This document shows positions 49,051-58,801 of a stretch of 64,000 nt of DNA, in pieces. The stretch covers positions 337,754 to 401,753 of the forward strand of contig JAUJMU010000002.1 of assembly GCA_030446715.1 (NCBI GenBank), in the 5' to 3' direction. Position 1 is the first letter of the stretch; each line of letters opens with the position of its first letter. The translations under genes and the position numbers were made by a program. The notes under the pieces were generated by a model. That model ran no database searches. It was not told the origin of the DNA and saw nothing but the letters and a program-made list of their open reading frames with translations. This DNA comes from Cytophagales bacterium (lineage in GTDB: Bacteria > Bacteroidota > Bacteroidia > Cytophagales > 172606-1).

Positions 49051-50838
49051 CTAATCCAGTTTCAGCACCGCCATAAACGCTTCTTGCGGAATCTCCACGT
49101 TGCCGACCTGACGCATGCGCTTCTTGCCTTTCTTCTGCTTTTCGAGCAGTTTACGCTTCCGCGAAATATCCCCGCCGTAGCACTTGGCGAGTACGTCCTT
49201 ACGGATGGCCTTCACCGTTTCGCGGGCAATGATCTTCTGCCCGATGGCCGCCTGAATGGCGATTTCAAACATCTGGCGGGGCAGGAGTTCACGCAGTTTT
49301 TCGCACAGGCGCTTGCCCCAGTCATAAGCCTTGTCGCGGTGTACAATGGCCGAAAGGGCGTCTACCTTTTCGCCGTTGAGCATGATGTCGAGTTTCACAA
49401 GGTGCGAAGTACGGAAGCCGATGAGTTCGTAATCAAGGGAGGCATACCCGCGGGAAATGGTCTTCAGCCGGTCGAAGAAGTCGAACACGATTTCTGACAG
49501 GGGCAGTTCAAAGATCAGCTCCACCCGGTCGGTGGTGAGGTAACTCTGGTTTTTGATCAGGCCGCGTTTGTCCATGCAGAGGGAAATCACCGCACCCACG
49601 TACTCAGATTTGGTGATGATCTGGGCCTTGATGAACGGCTCCTCAATCTCATCGATATGGTTAGGCTCCGGCATTTCGGACGGGGCGCTGATGCTGATCA
49701 CTTCCCCGTTGGTCTTGTGGCAGATAAACTGCACGGAGGGCACGGTGGTGATGACCGTCATGTCAAATTCCCGTTCCAGCCGTTCCTGCACGATTTCCAT
49801 GTGCAGCATGCCTAAAAATCCGCACCGGAAGCCGAAACCAAGCGCCGCCGAAGTCTCGGGTTCCCACACCAGCGAAGCGTCGTTGAGCTGGAGTTTTTCC
49901 ATTGCATCCCGCAGGTCTTCGTACTCACTGGTTTCTACGGGATAAATGCCCGCAAACACCATCGGTTTTACGTCTTCAAAGCCCCGGATAATTTCTCTGG
50001 TGGGCCGGTCGGTGTGGGTGATTGTATCACCGACCTTTACTTCTTTGGCATTCTTGATGCCGGAAATCAGGTAGCCTACATCGCCGGCCGCCACAAAGCT
50101 GCGGGGCTCCTTATCCAGCCGGAGTACGCCCACTTCATCGGCGTTGTACGTCTTGCCGGTGGCCACAAACTGAATTTTGTCACCTTTGCGGATGGTGCCG
50201 TTGTATACCCGGAAAATAACCTCAATGCCGCGGAAGGAGTTGAAAACAGAATCAAAAATCAGGGCCTGCAGTTCAGTATCCGGTGATCCTTCGGGGGCGG
50301 GAATTCTTTCCACCACCGCCTGAAGGATGTCTTCGATGCCGATGCCTTCCTTGCCGCTGGCGTGAATGATTTCTTCCCGCTTGCAGCCGACAAGGTCCAC
50401 GATCTCGTCTTTTACTTCCTCGGGCATGGCACCGGGCAGGTCAATCTTATTGAGCACCGGAATGATTTCCAGATCACTGCCCATGGCCAGATACAGGTTG
50501 GAAATCGTCTGGGCTTCAATGCCTTGCGAAGCGTCTACCACCAGCAGGGCACCTTCGCAGGCAGCAATGGAGCGCGACACTTCGTAGGAAAAATCTACGT
50601 GGCCGGGGGTATCAATCAGGTTCAGGATATACGGCTCACCCTTGTAGGTATAATTCATCTGGATGGCGTGGCTCTTGATGGTGATGCCCCGTTCCCGTTC
50701 CAGATCCATGTCGTCGAGCAGCTGCGCCTGCATGTCCCGCTTTCCGACGGTGTTGGTAAACTCGAGAAGGCGGTCAGCCAGTGTGCTTTTACCGTGATCA
50801 ATATGGGCAATTATGCAAAAATTCCGTATGTTCTTCAT
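49051..50838 (-). CDS. lepA: translation elongation factor 4 (LepA)
   Basis: 595 residues, normal length. Starts [20 protein letters not shown] (G1 P-loop) with [12 protein letters not shown] (G2), DTPGHVDF (G3) and NKIDLPGA (G4) of the GTPase domain. The LepA-specific C-terminus includes [20 protein letters not shown] and ends with [20 protein letters not shown], the hallmark of LepA. It binds ribosomes and assists elongation or biogenesis; a core chromosomal gene. Confidence 0.98.
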   Translation of the reverse strand: MKNIRNFCIIAHIDHGKSTLADRLLEFTNTVGKRDMQAQLLDDMDLERERGITIKSHAIQMNYTYKGEPYILNLIDTPGHVDFSYEVSRSIAACEGALLVVDASQGIEAQTISNLYLAMGSDLEIIPVLNKIDLPGAMPEEVKDEIVDLVGCKREEIIHASGKEGIGIEDILQAVVERIPAPEGSPDTELQALIFDSVFNSFRGIEVIFRVYNGTIRKGDKIQFVATGKTYNADEVGVLRLDKEPRSFVAAGDVGYLISGIKNAKEVKVGDTITHTDRPTREIIRGFEDVKPMVFAGIYPVETSEYEDLRDAMEKLQLNDASLVWEPETSAALGFGFRCGFLGMLHMEIVQERLEREFDMTVITTVPSVQFICHKTNGEVISISAPSEMPEPNHIDEIEEPFIKAQIITKSEYVGAVISLCMDKRGLIKNQSYLTTDRVELIFELPLSEIVFDFFDRLKTISRGYASLDYELIGFRTSHLVKLDIMLNGEKVDALSAIVHRDKAYDWGKRLCEKLRELLPRQMFEIAIQAAIGQKIIARETVKAIRKDVLAKCYGGDISRKRKLLEKQKKGKKRMRQVGNVEIPQEAFMAVLKLD

Positions 50839-50982
50839 TCCGTGATTCAGTATCTTGTAAAAATAGTCATTAATAATCGTAAGTCATAAGTGGTAAGTGG
50901 GCTACCCGAAATGCTTACTTCCGCCAAACCCCTTACAACTTACCCCTTACAACTCCAGCCTTACCACTCTGCACTTACCACC

Positions 50983-51540
50983 CTACTCGACCGGTATCTC
51001 CAGTACGATATTATTCGATCCAAAGTACTTTTCCAGTACGAAAGCAGCAGGCTTAAGGCCGTTCTGCCGGGCGAAGCCGGCCAGGTTTTCCTGCACCCGG
51101 CCAGGGGCAGGAGCTACCAGGTAATGGGCGAAGATTTCGGCCTGCACGGCACGGCCGGCCGGGATGGTGCGGTACGTGAATCCTTCGGGGAGCCGGGCCA
51201 GCGAATCGCCGACAATCACGCCGGCGAACGTATGCACGTTGCCTTTTTCGGCCTCCTCCGTTTCGTAGTAAACCGCGGCAAGGGTTCCGGGCAACTGACC
51301 GGCTTCGTTCAGGCTTTTGGCCCGGCCAAAAATCTCATTCAGTTCAGGAGCACCGGAGCGGCCCTTAAACTCCTTCCCCACCAGCCGGTAGCCGGAGATC
51401 TGCACCACCGACATCCGGGGCTCTTTAAACCCCCCGAGCAGGGCATAGCCACCAAGGGAGACAAGAACCAGAAGAAACAGAAATATTACCGTGGCCCTCC
51501 GCCTGCGCTTCTGTTTTTCCCTTTCGGCGGTTGTATTCAT
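50983..51540 (-). CDS. GyrI-like small-molecule-binding protein with N-terminal membrane anchor
   Basis: ATG 51540 gives 185 residues. Basic N-terminus and one TM (ATVIFLFLLVLVSLGGYALL, about 16-35), then a SHS2/GyrI-like domain (MSVVQISGYRLVGKEFKGRS; AAVYYETEEAEKGNVHTFAG; FTYRTIPAGRAVQAEIFAHY; VLEIPVE). Related Bacteroidota proteins bind small hydrophobic ligands. Lies between lepA and the efflux operon on the same strand. Confidence 0.78.
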   Translation of the reverse strand: MNTTAEREKQKRRRRATVIFLFLLVLVSLGGYALLGGFKEPRMSVVQISGYRLVGKEFKGRSGAPELNEIFGRAKSLNEAGQLPGTLAAVYYETEEAEKGNVHTFAGVIVGDSLARLPEGFTYRTIPAGRAVQAEIFAHYLVAPAPGRVQENLAGFARQNGLKPAAFVLEKYFGSNNIVLEIPVE

Positions 51541-51665
51541 AGGATTACCAAATAACAAATATCAAATAGCAGATAACAGATATCAAATAACAGGAAGCAG
51601 ACAACGGATAACAAAGGACGGAATAGCAGCAGGCGAAGTCCCGGACAGATAAACTGTTCATAAGA

Positions 51666-51696
51666 TTGATATTTGATATTTGATATTTGATATTTG
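51666..51696. repeat. heptamer tandem repeat (TTGATAT)4
   Basis: Four exact TTGATAT units plus TTG lie directly against the end of the TolC-family gene (51697). The neighbouring 100 bp carry degenerate copies in both orientations (ATATCAAA). Confidence 0.85.
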
Positions 51697-53007
51697 TTAT
51701 CTGTTGCTCAGGCGGAGCAGTTCGATCTCGGCCAGTTTGGCGTTGAAGGCGGCGTCAATCAGGCGACTCTCGGTGGCTACGGCATTGCGCTGCACTTCGC
51801 GGAGTTCGAGTGCCGTGGATACGCCCAGCCGGTACCGTTCAAAGGCGATTTCCACGTTCTGGCGGGCAATGTTCAGGTTCTCCTGCTCCAGTTTGATCAG
51901 TTCGATGGCATTCAGGTAATCGTTGTAAGACTGCTCCAATCCGCTTTCCAGTTCAATCCGCAGGCTTTGCAGTTCATCCTCCCGGATGTACTCTATAATG
52001 CGGGCATTCTGGGCCCGGCGGTGGATATTGAAGCCATTGAACAGAAAAACGCTGGCCGACACGCCGTAGTTGATAATGTCTGAACTCTGGCGGCTGAGGA
52101 ATCCGGCCTGGTTGTTCTGATTGCCGTGAAGGTAGCCCGTAAAGAGGTTGATCTGGGGGTACCGCTCCGACTGGATCAGGCGGCGGTCCAGTTCGGCCAG
52201 CCTGCGGCTGCGCTGAGCCAGCTGCAGGTTTGGATTGGCTCTGAACACCTCCCCGCGCAGGGCGTCAAGGTTCAGGTCCGGGGTAACAATGATAGTGTCG
52301 CGCACGTCAAAATTGGTAGACGGACTGCGGCCCAGCAACTGGTTCAGATTGGTTCGGGCATTGCGCAGTTGCTGCTCCTGCAGCAGGAGGGCTGACTTGT
52401 CGGCATTGAAATCAACCTGAGCAGCCAGGTAGTTCAGTTTCGACCCTGATCCGACTTCGTACTGGGCTTTGGCCAGCTCCAGACGCTGCCCGGAAATGGC
52501 AAGCGCACTCTGGAAAGCCTCGATCCTTTCCTTTTGCTGCACGATGTTGTAATAGGCACTGCTTACCCCCGCCACAGTATTTACTATGGCGGCCCGGGTG
52601 TTGTCGGCTCCCAGCGCCTGTACCTCAGCCACCCTTTCAAAAGCTATGAACATACCCAGGCCATCGAAAACCGTCCAGTTTACCGTTGCCCCGTAGGTCA
52701 GGTTGGAGTTGCGGGTATTGCTGAAATCGCGGGGTTCGGGAAGGGGCTGGCCGGGATTTCCGCGCAGTGCCTGGACGAATTTAAGGTTGTAGTTATTGTT
52801 CTGGTTAAAAGTGGCAGAAGCCGTCGGCAGAAAGTTGGCCATTGCCAGCCGGTTGTCATTGTCGGCGATCTGCTGGTTTTTCTGCGCAATCCGGACCGCG
52901 TAGTTCTTCTCCAAGGCAAGGCTGACCGCCTGTTGCAGCGTCAGCGTTTCCTGCCCCAGCACCATACCAGGGAGCAGCAGGAAAAGGAATTTCAATTGGA
53001 ATTGCAT
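51697..53007 (-). CDS. TolC-family outer-membrane efflux protein
   Basis: 436 residues with a signal peptide (to about 19, VLGQ). Two outer-membrane-efflux repeats are visible (LQQAVSLALEKNYAVRIAQK; LRGEVFRANPNLQLAQRSRR), with long helices and the typical KAQYEVGSGSKLNYLAAQVD and RYRLGVSTALELREVQRN motifs, one in each half. It is the outer-membrane channel of the RND system, third in the adaptor-pump-channel order. A TAnnTTTG match (TATTTTTG, 53055-53048) could give it an extra promoter. Confidence 0.93.
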   Translation of the reverse strand: MQFQLKFLFLLLPGMVLGQETLTLQQAVSLALEKNYAVRIAQKNQQIADNDNRLAMANFLPTASATFNQNNNYNLKFVQALRGNPGQPLPEPRDFSNTRNSNLTYGATVNWTVFDGLGMFIAFERVAEVQALGADNTRAAIVNTVAGVSSAYYNIVQQKERIEAFQSALAISGQRLELAKAQYEVGSGSKLNYLAAQVDFNADKSALLLQEQQLRNARTNLNQLLGRSPSTNFDVRDTIIVTPDLNLDALRGEVFRANPNLQLAQRSRRLAELDRRLIQSERYPQINLFTGYLHGNQNNQAGFLSRQSSDIINYGVSASVFLFNGFNIHRRAQNARIIEYIREDELQSLRIELESGLEQSYNDYLNAIELIKLEQENLNIARQNVEIAFERYRLGVSTALELREVQRNAVATESRLIDAAFNAKLAEIELLRLSNR

Positions 53008-53186
53008 CGGGGTATAGCTGGGGATTGTGGTTCAGGTATGGAAGTTTCAAAAATAGACATAAACACGAAGAACAGTCCCGGAAATCCGGTATGGGTCCAG
53101 TCAAGGGCGACATAACCAGTGACTTGTCTGATTCAGGCGTGAATGCTTGCATCAGACAGGTTGCCGGACTGACGCCGTTACAGCGT

Positions 53187-56100
53187 TTACGCTTCGGCCA
53201 GCTGTGGTTCCTTTTCTTCCACCGGCTCCTCTTTTTTGGCTTCTCCCGACAGATACGTGTACAGGGCCGGTATCACAAACAGCGTCAGGATCAGCGAAAA
53301 AAGCAGACCACCAATGATCACGATGCCAATGGGCGACCGGCTTTTAGACGCAGCGCCGAGGGCAAGGGCAATCGGCAGGGCACCGAGTCCGGAGGCAAGG
53401 CTGGTCATCAGGATCGGCCGCAGGCGCTGCGTGGCGGCATCAATGACAGCCTCCGCCTTAGATAACCCCTCCTCCTTCCGCTGGTTGGCAAATTCCACGA
53501 TCAGAATGCCGTTTTTGGTCACCAGACCGATCAGTACAATGATGCCGATCTGACTGAAGATGTTGAGCGTCTGGCCGGTCAGCCAGAGCGAAAGCACGGC
53601 ACCGGCAATGGCCAGCGGCACGGTAAACATAATCGTGAGCGGATCGGTAAAGCTCTCAAACTGAGCGGCCAGCGTCAGGTAAACAAGCAGCAGGGCGAGA
53701 CCGAAGGCAAACAGCAGACTGCCTGAGCTTTCGCGGAAATCCTTTGACGTTCCCGCAAGGTCCGTCGTATAAGTATCATCCAGTACTTCGGCAGCTATCT
53801 TGTCCATTGCCTCGATGCCCTGCCCCAGCGTAACCCCTTTGGCCGGTGAAGCCGAGAAAGTGGCCGATACGTACCGGTTGTAGCGGTAGAGTTGCGGCGG
53901 GCTGCTCTGGTCGGTGAGCCGCACGACGTTGTCCAGGGTGATGAGTTCCCCGCGGTCATTGCGGACGGAAAGAGAACGAAGGTCGAGCGGCTCGTTGCGG
54001 TTGTCGCGGGTGGCTTCGCCGATTACCTGGTATTGCTTGCCATCGAGCACAAAGTAGCCGAAGCGCTGCCCGCTGAAGTAAAGCTGCAGCGTCTGGGCAA
54101 TGTCAATTACCGATACGCCGAGTATGCGGGCCCGGTCACGGTCAATTTCTACCCGCAGTTCGGGTTTATTGAACTTAAGGTTCAGGTCCACTACCTGAAA
54201 AGCCGGATCAGCCTGTGCCCGTTCAAAAAACTTCGGTGCCGCTTCCGTCAGCTTTTCAAAATTAGGTGCCTGGATTACGTACTGCACCGGCAGGCCGCCG
54301 CCCCGGCTACTGCCAATGGTTTGCTCCTGCACCACGAAGGTCCGCGCGAAGGTGTATCCTTTCAGGAGCTGGGTCATCTGATCGGCCAGTTCCTGCTGGG
54401 TTTCGTCCCGCTCCGTGGGCTCTACCAGCGTTACCCGCAAGAAGCCGGAGTTGGCCGAGGCCGAAGCGCCGAAACTCGGGGCCGTTACCGACAACAGCGA
54501 CTCCTTGACGGCCATGGTATCCACAATGTTGTTGATCTGATTGATGTAGCTGTCCATCATCTCGAAAGAGGTGCCTTCCGGGGCGGTGGCAATGATCTGC
54601 AGGCGGCTTTTGTCCTCCAGCGGCGCCAGCTCTGACTTCAGTTGTGAACCAACCAGAAACACCAGTCCGGAGGTAATGACCATGATGACAACCGACACCC
54701 AGCGGTGGCCTACAAACCAGTTCAGCGCCCCGTTGTAGCGGTTGGTCATGTTCTCAAAAAACCGTTCGGTGACCCGGTAAAATTTACCCGGCTTTTCGTT
54801 CTTTTTCAGGAACCGGGCACTCATCATCGGCGTCAGCGTCAGCGACACAAACGAAGAAATGATCACCGAACCCGCCACCACGATGCCGAACTCCCGGAAA
54901 AGGCGGCCCGTGATGCCCTCCAGGAACACGATGGGCAGAAACACCGCCGTCAGGGTAACGGTGGTGGAAATTACGGCAAAGAATATCTCCTGCGAACCCT
55001 CATGGCCGGCTTGCTTTGGGTTCATGCCTTTCTCGATCTTCACGTAGATGTTTTCCAGCACTACAATGGCGTCGTCTACCACCAGACCGGTAGCCAGCAC
55101 AATGCCGAGCAGGGTCAGGATGTTGACCGAAAAACCGGCCACGTACATGATGAAGAACGTACCGATCAGGGAGATCGGAATGGCCAGCACCGGAATCAGG
55201 GTGGTCCGCCAGTCGCGCAGGAAGACGAAAATTACCACCACTACCAGCCCGAAGGCAATGAGAATGGTTTCCTGCACCTCAGAAATGGCTTTGCGGATGT
55301 TGACGGTCGTATCAAGGGCGATGCCCAGCTCAACGTCCCGCGGCATTTCAGACTTGATCTTTTCCACGCGTCGGTAAAATTCATCGGCAATGGCAATGTA
55401 GTTGGAGCCCGGCTGCGGGGTAATGGCCACGCCCACCATCGGAATCACGCCGTTGCCGCGCAGGATGGTCCGTTCGTTTTCGGGTGCCAGTTCGGCCGTG
55501 CCCACATCCCGGAACTTCACGATAGAGCCCTCCGTCTCCTTCACAATCATGTCGTCGAAATCTTCGGTAGTCACCAGGCGGCCCAGCGTACGCACGGTCA
55601 GTTCGGTGCCGTAGCCCTCGATCCGGCCGGAGGGCAGCTCCACGTTCTGCCGCTGCAGCGCGTTGCGCACGTCAACGGGCGAAAGCTGGTAAGCGGCCAG
55701 CTTGTCGGGGTCCATCCGCAGGCGCATGGAGTATTTTTTCTCTCCCCAGATCCGGATTTCGCTCACGCCCGGAATGGTCTGCAGGCGTTCCTTGAACACA
55801 TTGTTGGCCAGATCGGTGAGTTGGAGCAGGTCACGGCTGTCACTCTGAACGGTCAGGGACAGAATGGTTGAGGCATCGGCATCCGACTTTACCACCACCG
55901 GCGGGTCGGCGTCGGGCGGCAGGTTTCTTACGGCCCGCGAAACCCGGTCCCGCACGTCGTTGGCGGCGTCTTCCAGATCCGCTTCGAGGGTAAATTCTAC
56001 GGTAATGTTGCTCCGGCCGTCACTGCTGATGGAGGAGATGGTCCGGATGGCGGCAATGCCGTTGATGGATTCTTCCAGCGGCTCGGTGATCTGGGATTCG

Positions 56101-56276
56101 ATCACATCGGCATTGGCGCCGGTATAGTTGGTGGTTACCGTGATAATGGGCGGGTCTACACTGGGATACTCCCTGACCCCCAGCGACCGGAACCCGATGA
56201 TGCCAAACAACACAATCACGATGGAAAACACCGTGGCCATTACGGGCCGGTTGATACTTAATGATGCAATAGTCAT
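53187..56276 (-). CDS. RND multidrug efflux transporter, inner-membrane pump (HAE1/AcrB type)
   Basis: 1029 residues, normal length, twelve TM segments with two large periplasmic loops. Starts ASLSINRPVMATVFSIVIVL; porter-domain motif VDPPIITVTTNYTGANADVI; TM4 proton-relay aspartates in GIVLATGLVVDDAIVVLENI; GFGLRxGFLG-type QPGSNYIAIADEFY; and C-terminal LVTKNGILIVEFANQRKEEG. Exports hydrophobic compounds from periplasm or inner leaflet through TolC. Lies 87 bp downstream of the adaptor gene. Confidence 0.96.
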   Translation of the reverse strand: MTIASLSINRPVMATVFSIVIVLFGIIGFRSLGVREYPSVDPPIITVTTNYTGANADVIESQITEPLEESINGIAAIRTISSISSDGRSNITVEFTLEADLEDAANDVRDRVSRAVRNLPPDADPPVVVKSDADASTILSLTVQSDSRDLLQLTDLANNVFKERLQTIPGVSEIRIWGEKKYSMRLRMDPDKLAAYQLSPVDVRNALQRQNVELPSGRIEGYGTELTVRTLGRLVTTEDFDDMIVKETEGSIVKFRDVGTAELAPENERTILRGNGVIPMVGVAITPQPGSNYIAIADEFYRRVEKIKSEMPRDVELGIALDTTVNIRKAISEVQETILIAFGLVVVVIFVFLRDWRTTLIPVLAIPISLIGTFFIMYVAGFSVNILTLLGIVLATGLVVDDAIVVLENIYVKIEKGMNPKQAGHEGSQEIFFAVISTTVTLTAVFLPIVFLEGITGRLFREFGIVVAGSVIISSFVSLTLTPMMSARFLKKNEKPGKFYRVTERFFENMTNRYNGALNWFVGHRWVSVVIMVITSGLVFLVGSQLKSELAPLEDKSRLQIIATAPEGTSFEMMDSYINQINNIVDTMAVKESLLSVTAPSFGASASANSGFLRVTLVEPTERDETQQELADQMTQLLKGYTFARTFVVQEQTIGSSRGGGLPVQYVIQAPNFEKLTEAAPKFFERAQADPAFQVVDLNLKFNKPELRVEIDRDRARILGVSVIDIAQTLQLYFSGQRFGYFVLDGKQYQVIGEATRDNRNEPLDLRSLSVRNDRGELITLDNVVRLTDQSSPPQLYRYNRYVSATFSASPAKGVTLGQGIEAMDKIAAEVLDDTYTTDLAGTSKDFRESSGSLLFAFGLALLLVYLTLAAQFESFTDPLTIMFTVPLAIAGAVLSLWLTGQTLNIFSQIGIIVLIGLVTKNGILIVEFANQRKEEGLSKAEAVIDAATQRLRPILMTSLASGLGALPIALALGAASKSRSPIGIVIIGGLLFSLILTLFVIPALYTYLSGEAKKEEPVEEKEPQLAEA

Positions 56277-56304
56277 AGCACTGTTCTTTTAGCTGTTAGC
56301 CTGT

Positions 56305-56330
56305 CCACTTACCACTTACCACTTACCACT
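56305..56330. repeat. heptamer tandem repeat (CCACTTA)3.7
   Basis: CCACTTA is repeated three times plus CCACT in the gap between the adaptor and pump genes. A related degenerate array occurs after lepA (50880-50980). Confidence 0.8.
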
Positions 56331-56363
56331 GGCAACTTTCAGGGCAGGCACATGGGCCGGCCC

Positions 56364-57491
56364 CTACTCCTTCTGCTGCAAAGGCTTATACGTTTCGCTG
56401 GTTTTTACGTCCCGCACCTTTATCCGGGCGCTGTCTTTGATCTGCAGCAGGCCGGTGACGATCAGGCTGTCTCTGACATCCACACCTTCGGTGATCTGGA
56501 TTTCCCTGGGGGTCCGGATTCCGGTCTTCACCCTTGCCGGAATCGCCCGCCCCCCTTTCAGCAGGTATACTTTCTGGCCCTGCAACTCGGGAATCAGCGA
56601 TTCGGACGGAACCAGGATGGCGTCGGGAATGCGTTCAAGGGTAAGCCCGATCCGGGCAAAGGACCCCGGGATCAGCGTACGGTCCGGATTCGGAGCAAGG
56701 GCCCTTACCCGCAATGACCGGGTCGCAAGATCGATTTTGGATTCCACCGCGTACACCTGCGCCTTATATTTCCGTTCGGCACCCCTTACACTGAAGGTAA
56801 TGCTGTCGCCACGCTGCACCAGGTCACTGTATTTTTCGGGTACGGTAAATTCTATTTTCACGCAGTCGATGTCCTGCATGGAAACAATCTGCGTAGTGGG
56901 CGATACGTAACTGCCTTCACTCACGTACCGCAGACCGGTCTCTCCGCTGAATGGTGCCCGGATATAGTACCGGGCAATCTGGGCTTTTACCCGCTGCAGG
57001 TCGGCTTTTACGGTGTTGAGGTCAGCAAGGGCAATATCGTACTCCTGGCGGCTGATGGCTTCGCGTTCCAGCAGTTGCTGCTGGCGGTACTCTACTTCCT
57101 GATTCAGTTTGATCGTGTATTCGAGCCGGGCCGCCTGAGCCTGCAGTTCATCGTCATTGAGGGTGACCAGCAACTGGCCTTTCTGCACTTTCTGGCCTTC
57201 CCTGAAGTAAATCCGCTGAATGATGCCGGAGATTTCACTCCGGACTTCTACTTCCTCATTGGCCAGCACCGTTCCATTGGACTGAATCACGTTGTTGAGC
57301 GGCTGCGGCTGCACCACCACTACGTTTACGGATACGGGCCCGCCGGGTCCACCCGGGCCCCCGGCGGCGGCACCAGATCGTGGCCCCTTTTCGTTGCCTG
57401 CTTTGGAAGAATTCAGCCGGGGCCAGATAATCAATCCGGCAACGATCAGAATAATGGCAATAATTAATGTTCTCTTTACCGGTTTACTCAT
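56364..57491 (-). CDS. RND efflux periplasmic adaptor (membrane fusion protein)
   Basis: 375 residues with an N-terminal TM anchor (TLIIAIILIVAGLIIWPRL). Then a Gly/Pro-rich linker, the barrel-sandwich hybrid (VEVRSEISGIIQRIYFREGQ; KVQKGQLLVTLNDDELQAQA), a coiled-coil hairpin (YRQQQLLEREAISRQEYDIA), IRAPFSGETGLRYVSEGSYV, and a membrane-proximal end. Connects the pump to TolC. The ATG at 57491 lies only 19 bp from the left end of the tnpB element, so its native promoter region has been separated from it. Confidence 0.94.
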   Translation of the reverse strand: MSKPVKRTLIIAIILIVAGLIIWPRLNSSKAGNEKGPRSGAAAGGPGGPGGPVSVNVVVVQPQPLNNVIQSNGTVLANEEVEVRSEISGIIQRIYFREGQKVQKGQLLVTLNDDELQAQAARLEYTIKLNQEVEYRQQQLLEREAISRQEYDIALADLNTVKADLQRVKAQIARYYIRAPFSGETGLRYVSEGSYVSPTTQIVSMQDIDCVKIEFTVPEKYSDLVQRGDSITFSVRGAERKYKAQVYAVESKIDLATRSLRVRALAPNPDRTLIPGSFARIGLTLERIPDAILVPSESLIPELQGQKVYLLKGGRAIPARVKTGIRTPREIQITEGVDVRDSLIVTGLLQIKDSARIKVRDVKTSETYKPLQQKE

Positions 57492-57509
57492 GATAATCCC
57501 GCATGGAAA

Positions 57510-58772
57510 CCCCTTGCTTTAGCTTGGGGAGGAATTGCGGCAGCGGGTTCCGCAAGGTTCAGGTGATGGATATTGGACCATATACGGTCCGTTTGCGAAG
57601 CAAAACCTCTTACATATTCAAACAATTGAAGGAAACTACGTATATTAAGGTTGTGAAACTGACGGCAAAAATCAAACTTAACCCTACTGCTGAACAGGTT
57701 AAAATGCTGCTGACAACTTTGGAAGAAGCCAATGCAGTATGCAATGATTTGTCTGCGTATGCGTTTGATAAAAAGGTTTTCCGTCAGTTTGATCTGCATA
57801 AGGCTAAGTATCACCCGGTTAAGGAAACTACTCGTCTTTCTGCTCAGGTGATTATCCGTTGTATCTCCAAAGTATCCGATGCTTACAAGCTGGATAAAGA
57901 AATACAAAGGGCTTTCCGCAGGTACGGAGCCATTGCCTACGATAGCCGTATACTTTCCTATAAGTCTGATTCGGTTTCTGTCTGGACAGTTGAAGGCAGG
58001 CAGAAAATACCTTTCAGGGCCGGTGAGCATCAGAAACGGATGCTCAAACATCAGAAAGGCGAATCCGATCTTGTTTACGTGAAAGGTAAATTTTACCTGC
58101 TTGCTACATGCGACATTCCCGACACGGAAGAAGAAACATTTTCCGATGTATTGGGCGTTGATCTGGGTATTGTCAACCTTGCCACCGATTCGGACGGACA
58201 GACCTTTTCGGGTGAGCAGGTGGAAAAAGTCCGCCAGCGGCACGCCCGGTTGAAAGCCGGACTGCAAAGCTGCGGCACCAAATCTGCCAAACGTCACCTT
58301 AAAAAACTTTCCGGCATGCAGAAACGATTCCAGAAAGACGTTAACCACTGTATTTCCAAAAGGCTTGTCTTGAAGGCCAAAGGCACTCAAAGGGCGATTG
58401 CGATGGAGGATTTGACCCACATGCGCAAACGCACTGAGAAACGGCTCCGCAAGGCGCAAAGAAGCAAGCATTCCAACTGGTCGTTTTTTCAACTCCGCAG
58501 CTTCATCGCCTACAAGGCCAGACAGCAAGGCGTTACAGTTCGGCTGGTTAATCCGGCTTACACCTCTCAACGCTGCCACTGCTGCGGCCATACTGAGAAG
58601 GCAAACCGGAAAAGCCAATCTGTATTTGCTTGTGTTGAGTGTGGACATACTGCAAATGCTGACCAAAACGGAGCGTTGAATATTAAATTACTTGGGGCTG
58701 CAATCAACCAGCCTATTGTCTCAATCCGCCTTGCGGGTTAGGGACAAACCCTACTGCTTCAGCTTGGGGTAG
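57510..58772 (+). mobile_element. solo-tnpB element (IS605/IS1341 type)
   Basis: The unit contains tnpB without tnpA. Left end: CCCCTTGCTTTAGCTTGGGG (57510-57529), a hairpin. Right end: CTACTGCTTCAGCTTGGGGT (58751-58770), sharing TGCTTYAGCTTGGGG with the left end. Such repeated subterminal hairpins and a lack of target duplication are typical of the IS200/IS605 superfamily. Exact boundaries are approximate. A palindrome GGACC-N6-GGTCC (57575-57590) lies in the leader of tnpB. Confidence 0.75.
57653..58741 (+). CDS. tnpB: TnpB RNA-guided endonuclease-like protein
   Basis: GTG 57653 (VKLTAKIKLNPTAEQVKMLL) gives 362 residues; the frame is open further upstream to 57503 but that part lies in the element's left end. 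The RuvC-type acids are all visible: Asp in VLGVDLGIVNLATDSDG, Glu in RAIAMEDLTHMRK, and Asp in GHTANADQNGALNIKL; the zinc finger CHCCGH...CVECGH is intact. TnpB proteins cut DNA guided by an RNA transcribed from the element's right end and promote its retention. Catalytic residues are complete, so it may be active. It is AT-richer than its neighbours. Confidence 0.92.
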   Translation: MKLTAKIKLNPTAEQVKMLLTTLEEANAVCNDLSAYAFDKKVFRQFDLHKAKYHPVKETTRLSAQVIIRCISKVSDAYKLDKEIQRAFRRYGAIAYDSRILSYKSDSVSVWTVEGRQKIPFRAGEHQKRMLKHQKGESDLVYVKGKFYLLATCDIPDTEEETFSDVLGVDLGIVNLATDSDGQTFSGEQVEKVRQRHARLKAGLQSCGTKSAKRHLKKLSGMQKRFQKDVNHCISKRLVLKAKGTQRAIAMEDLTHMRKRTEKRLRKAQRSKHSNWSFFQLRSFIAYKARQQGVTVRLVNPAYTSQRCHCCGHTEKANRKSQSVFACVECGHTANADQNGALNIKLLGAAINQPIVSIRLAG

Positions 58773-58801
58773 TTGATGTTCGGACTTATGGTTTGAATCG
58801 C

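Noticed and set aside
54705..55871. 388-codon plus-strand frame inside the RND pump gene
   Set aside because: His/Gln/Gly-rich shadow of the pump gene, with no domain of its own.
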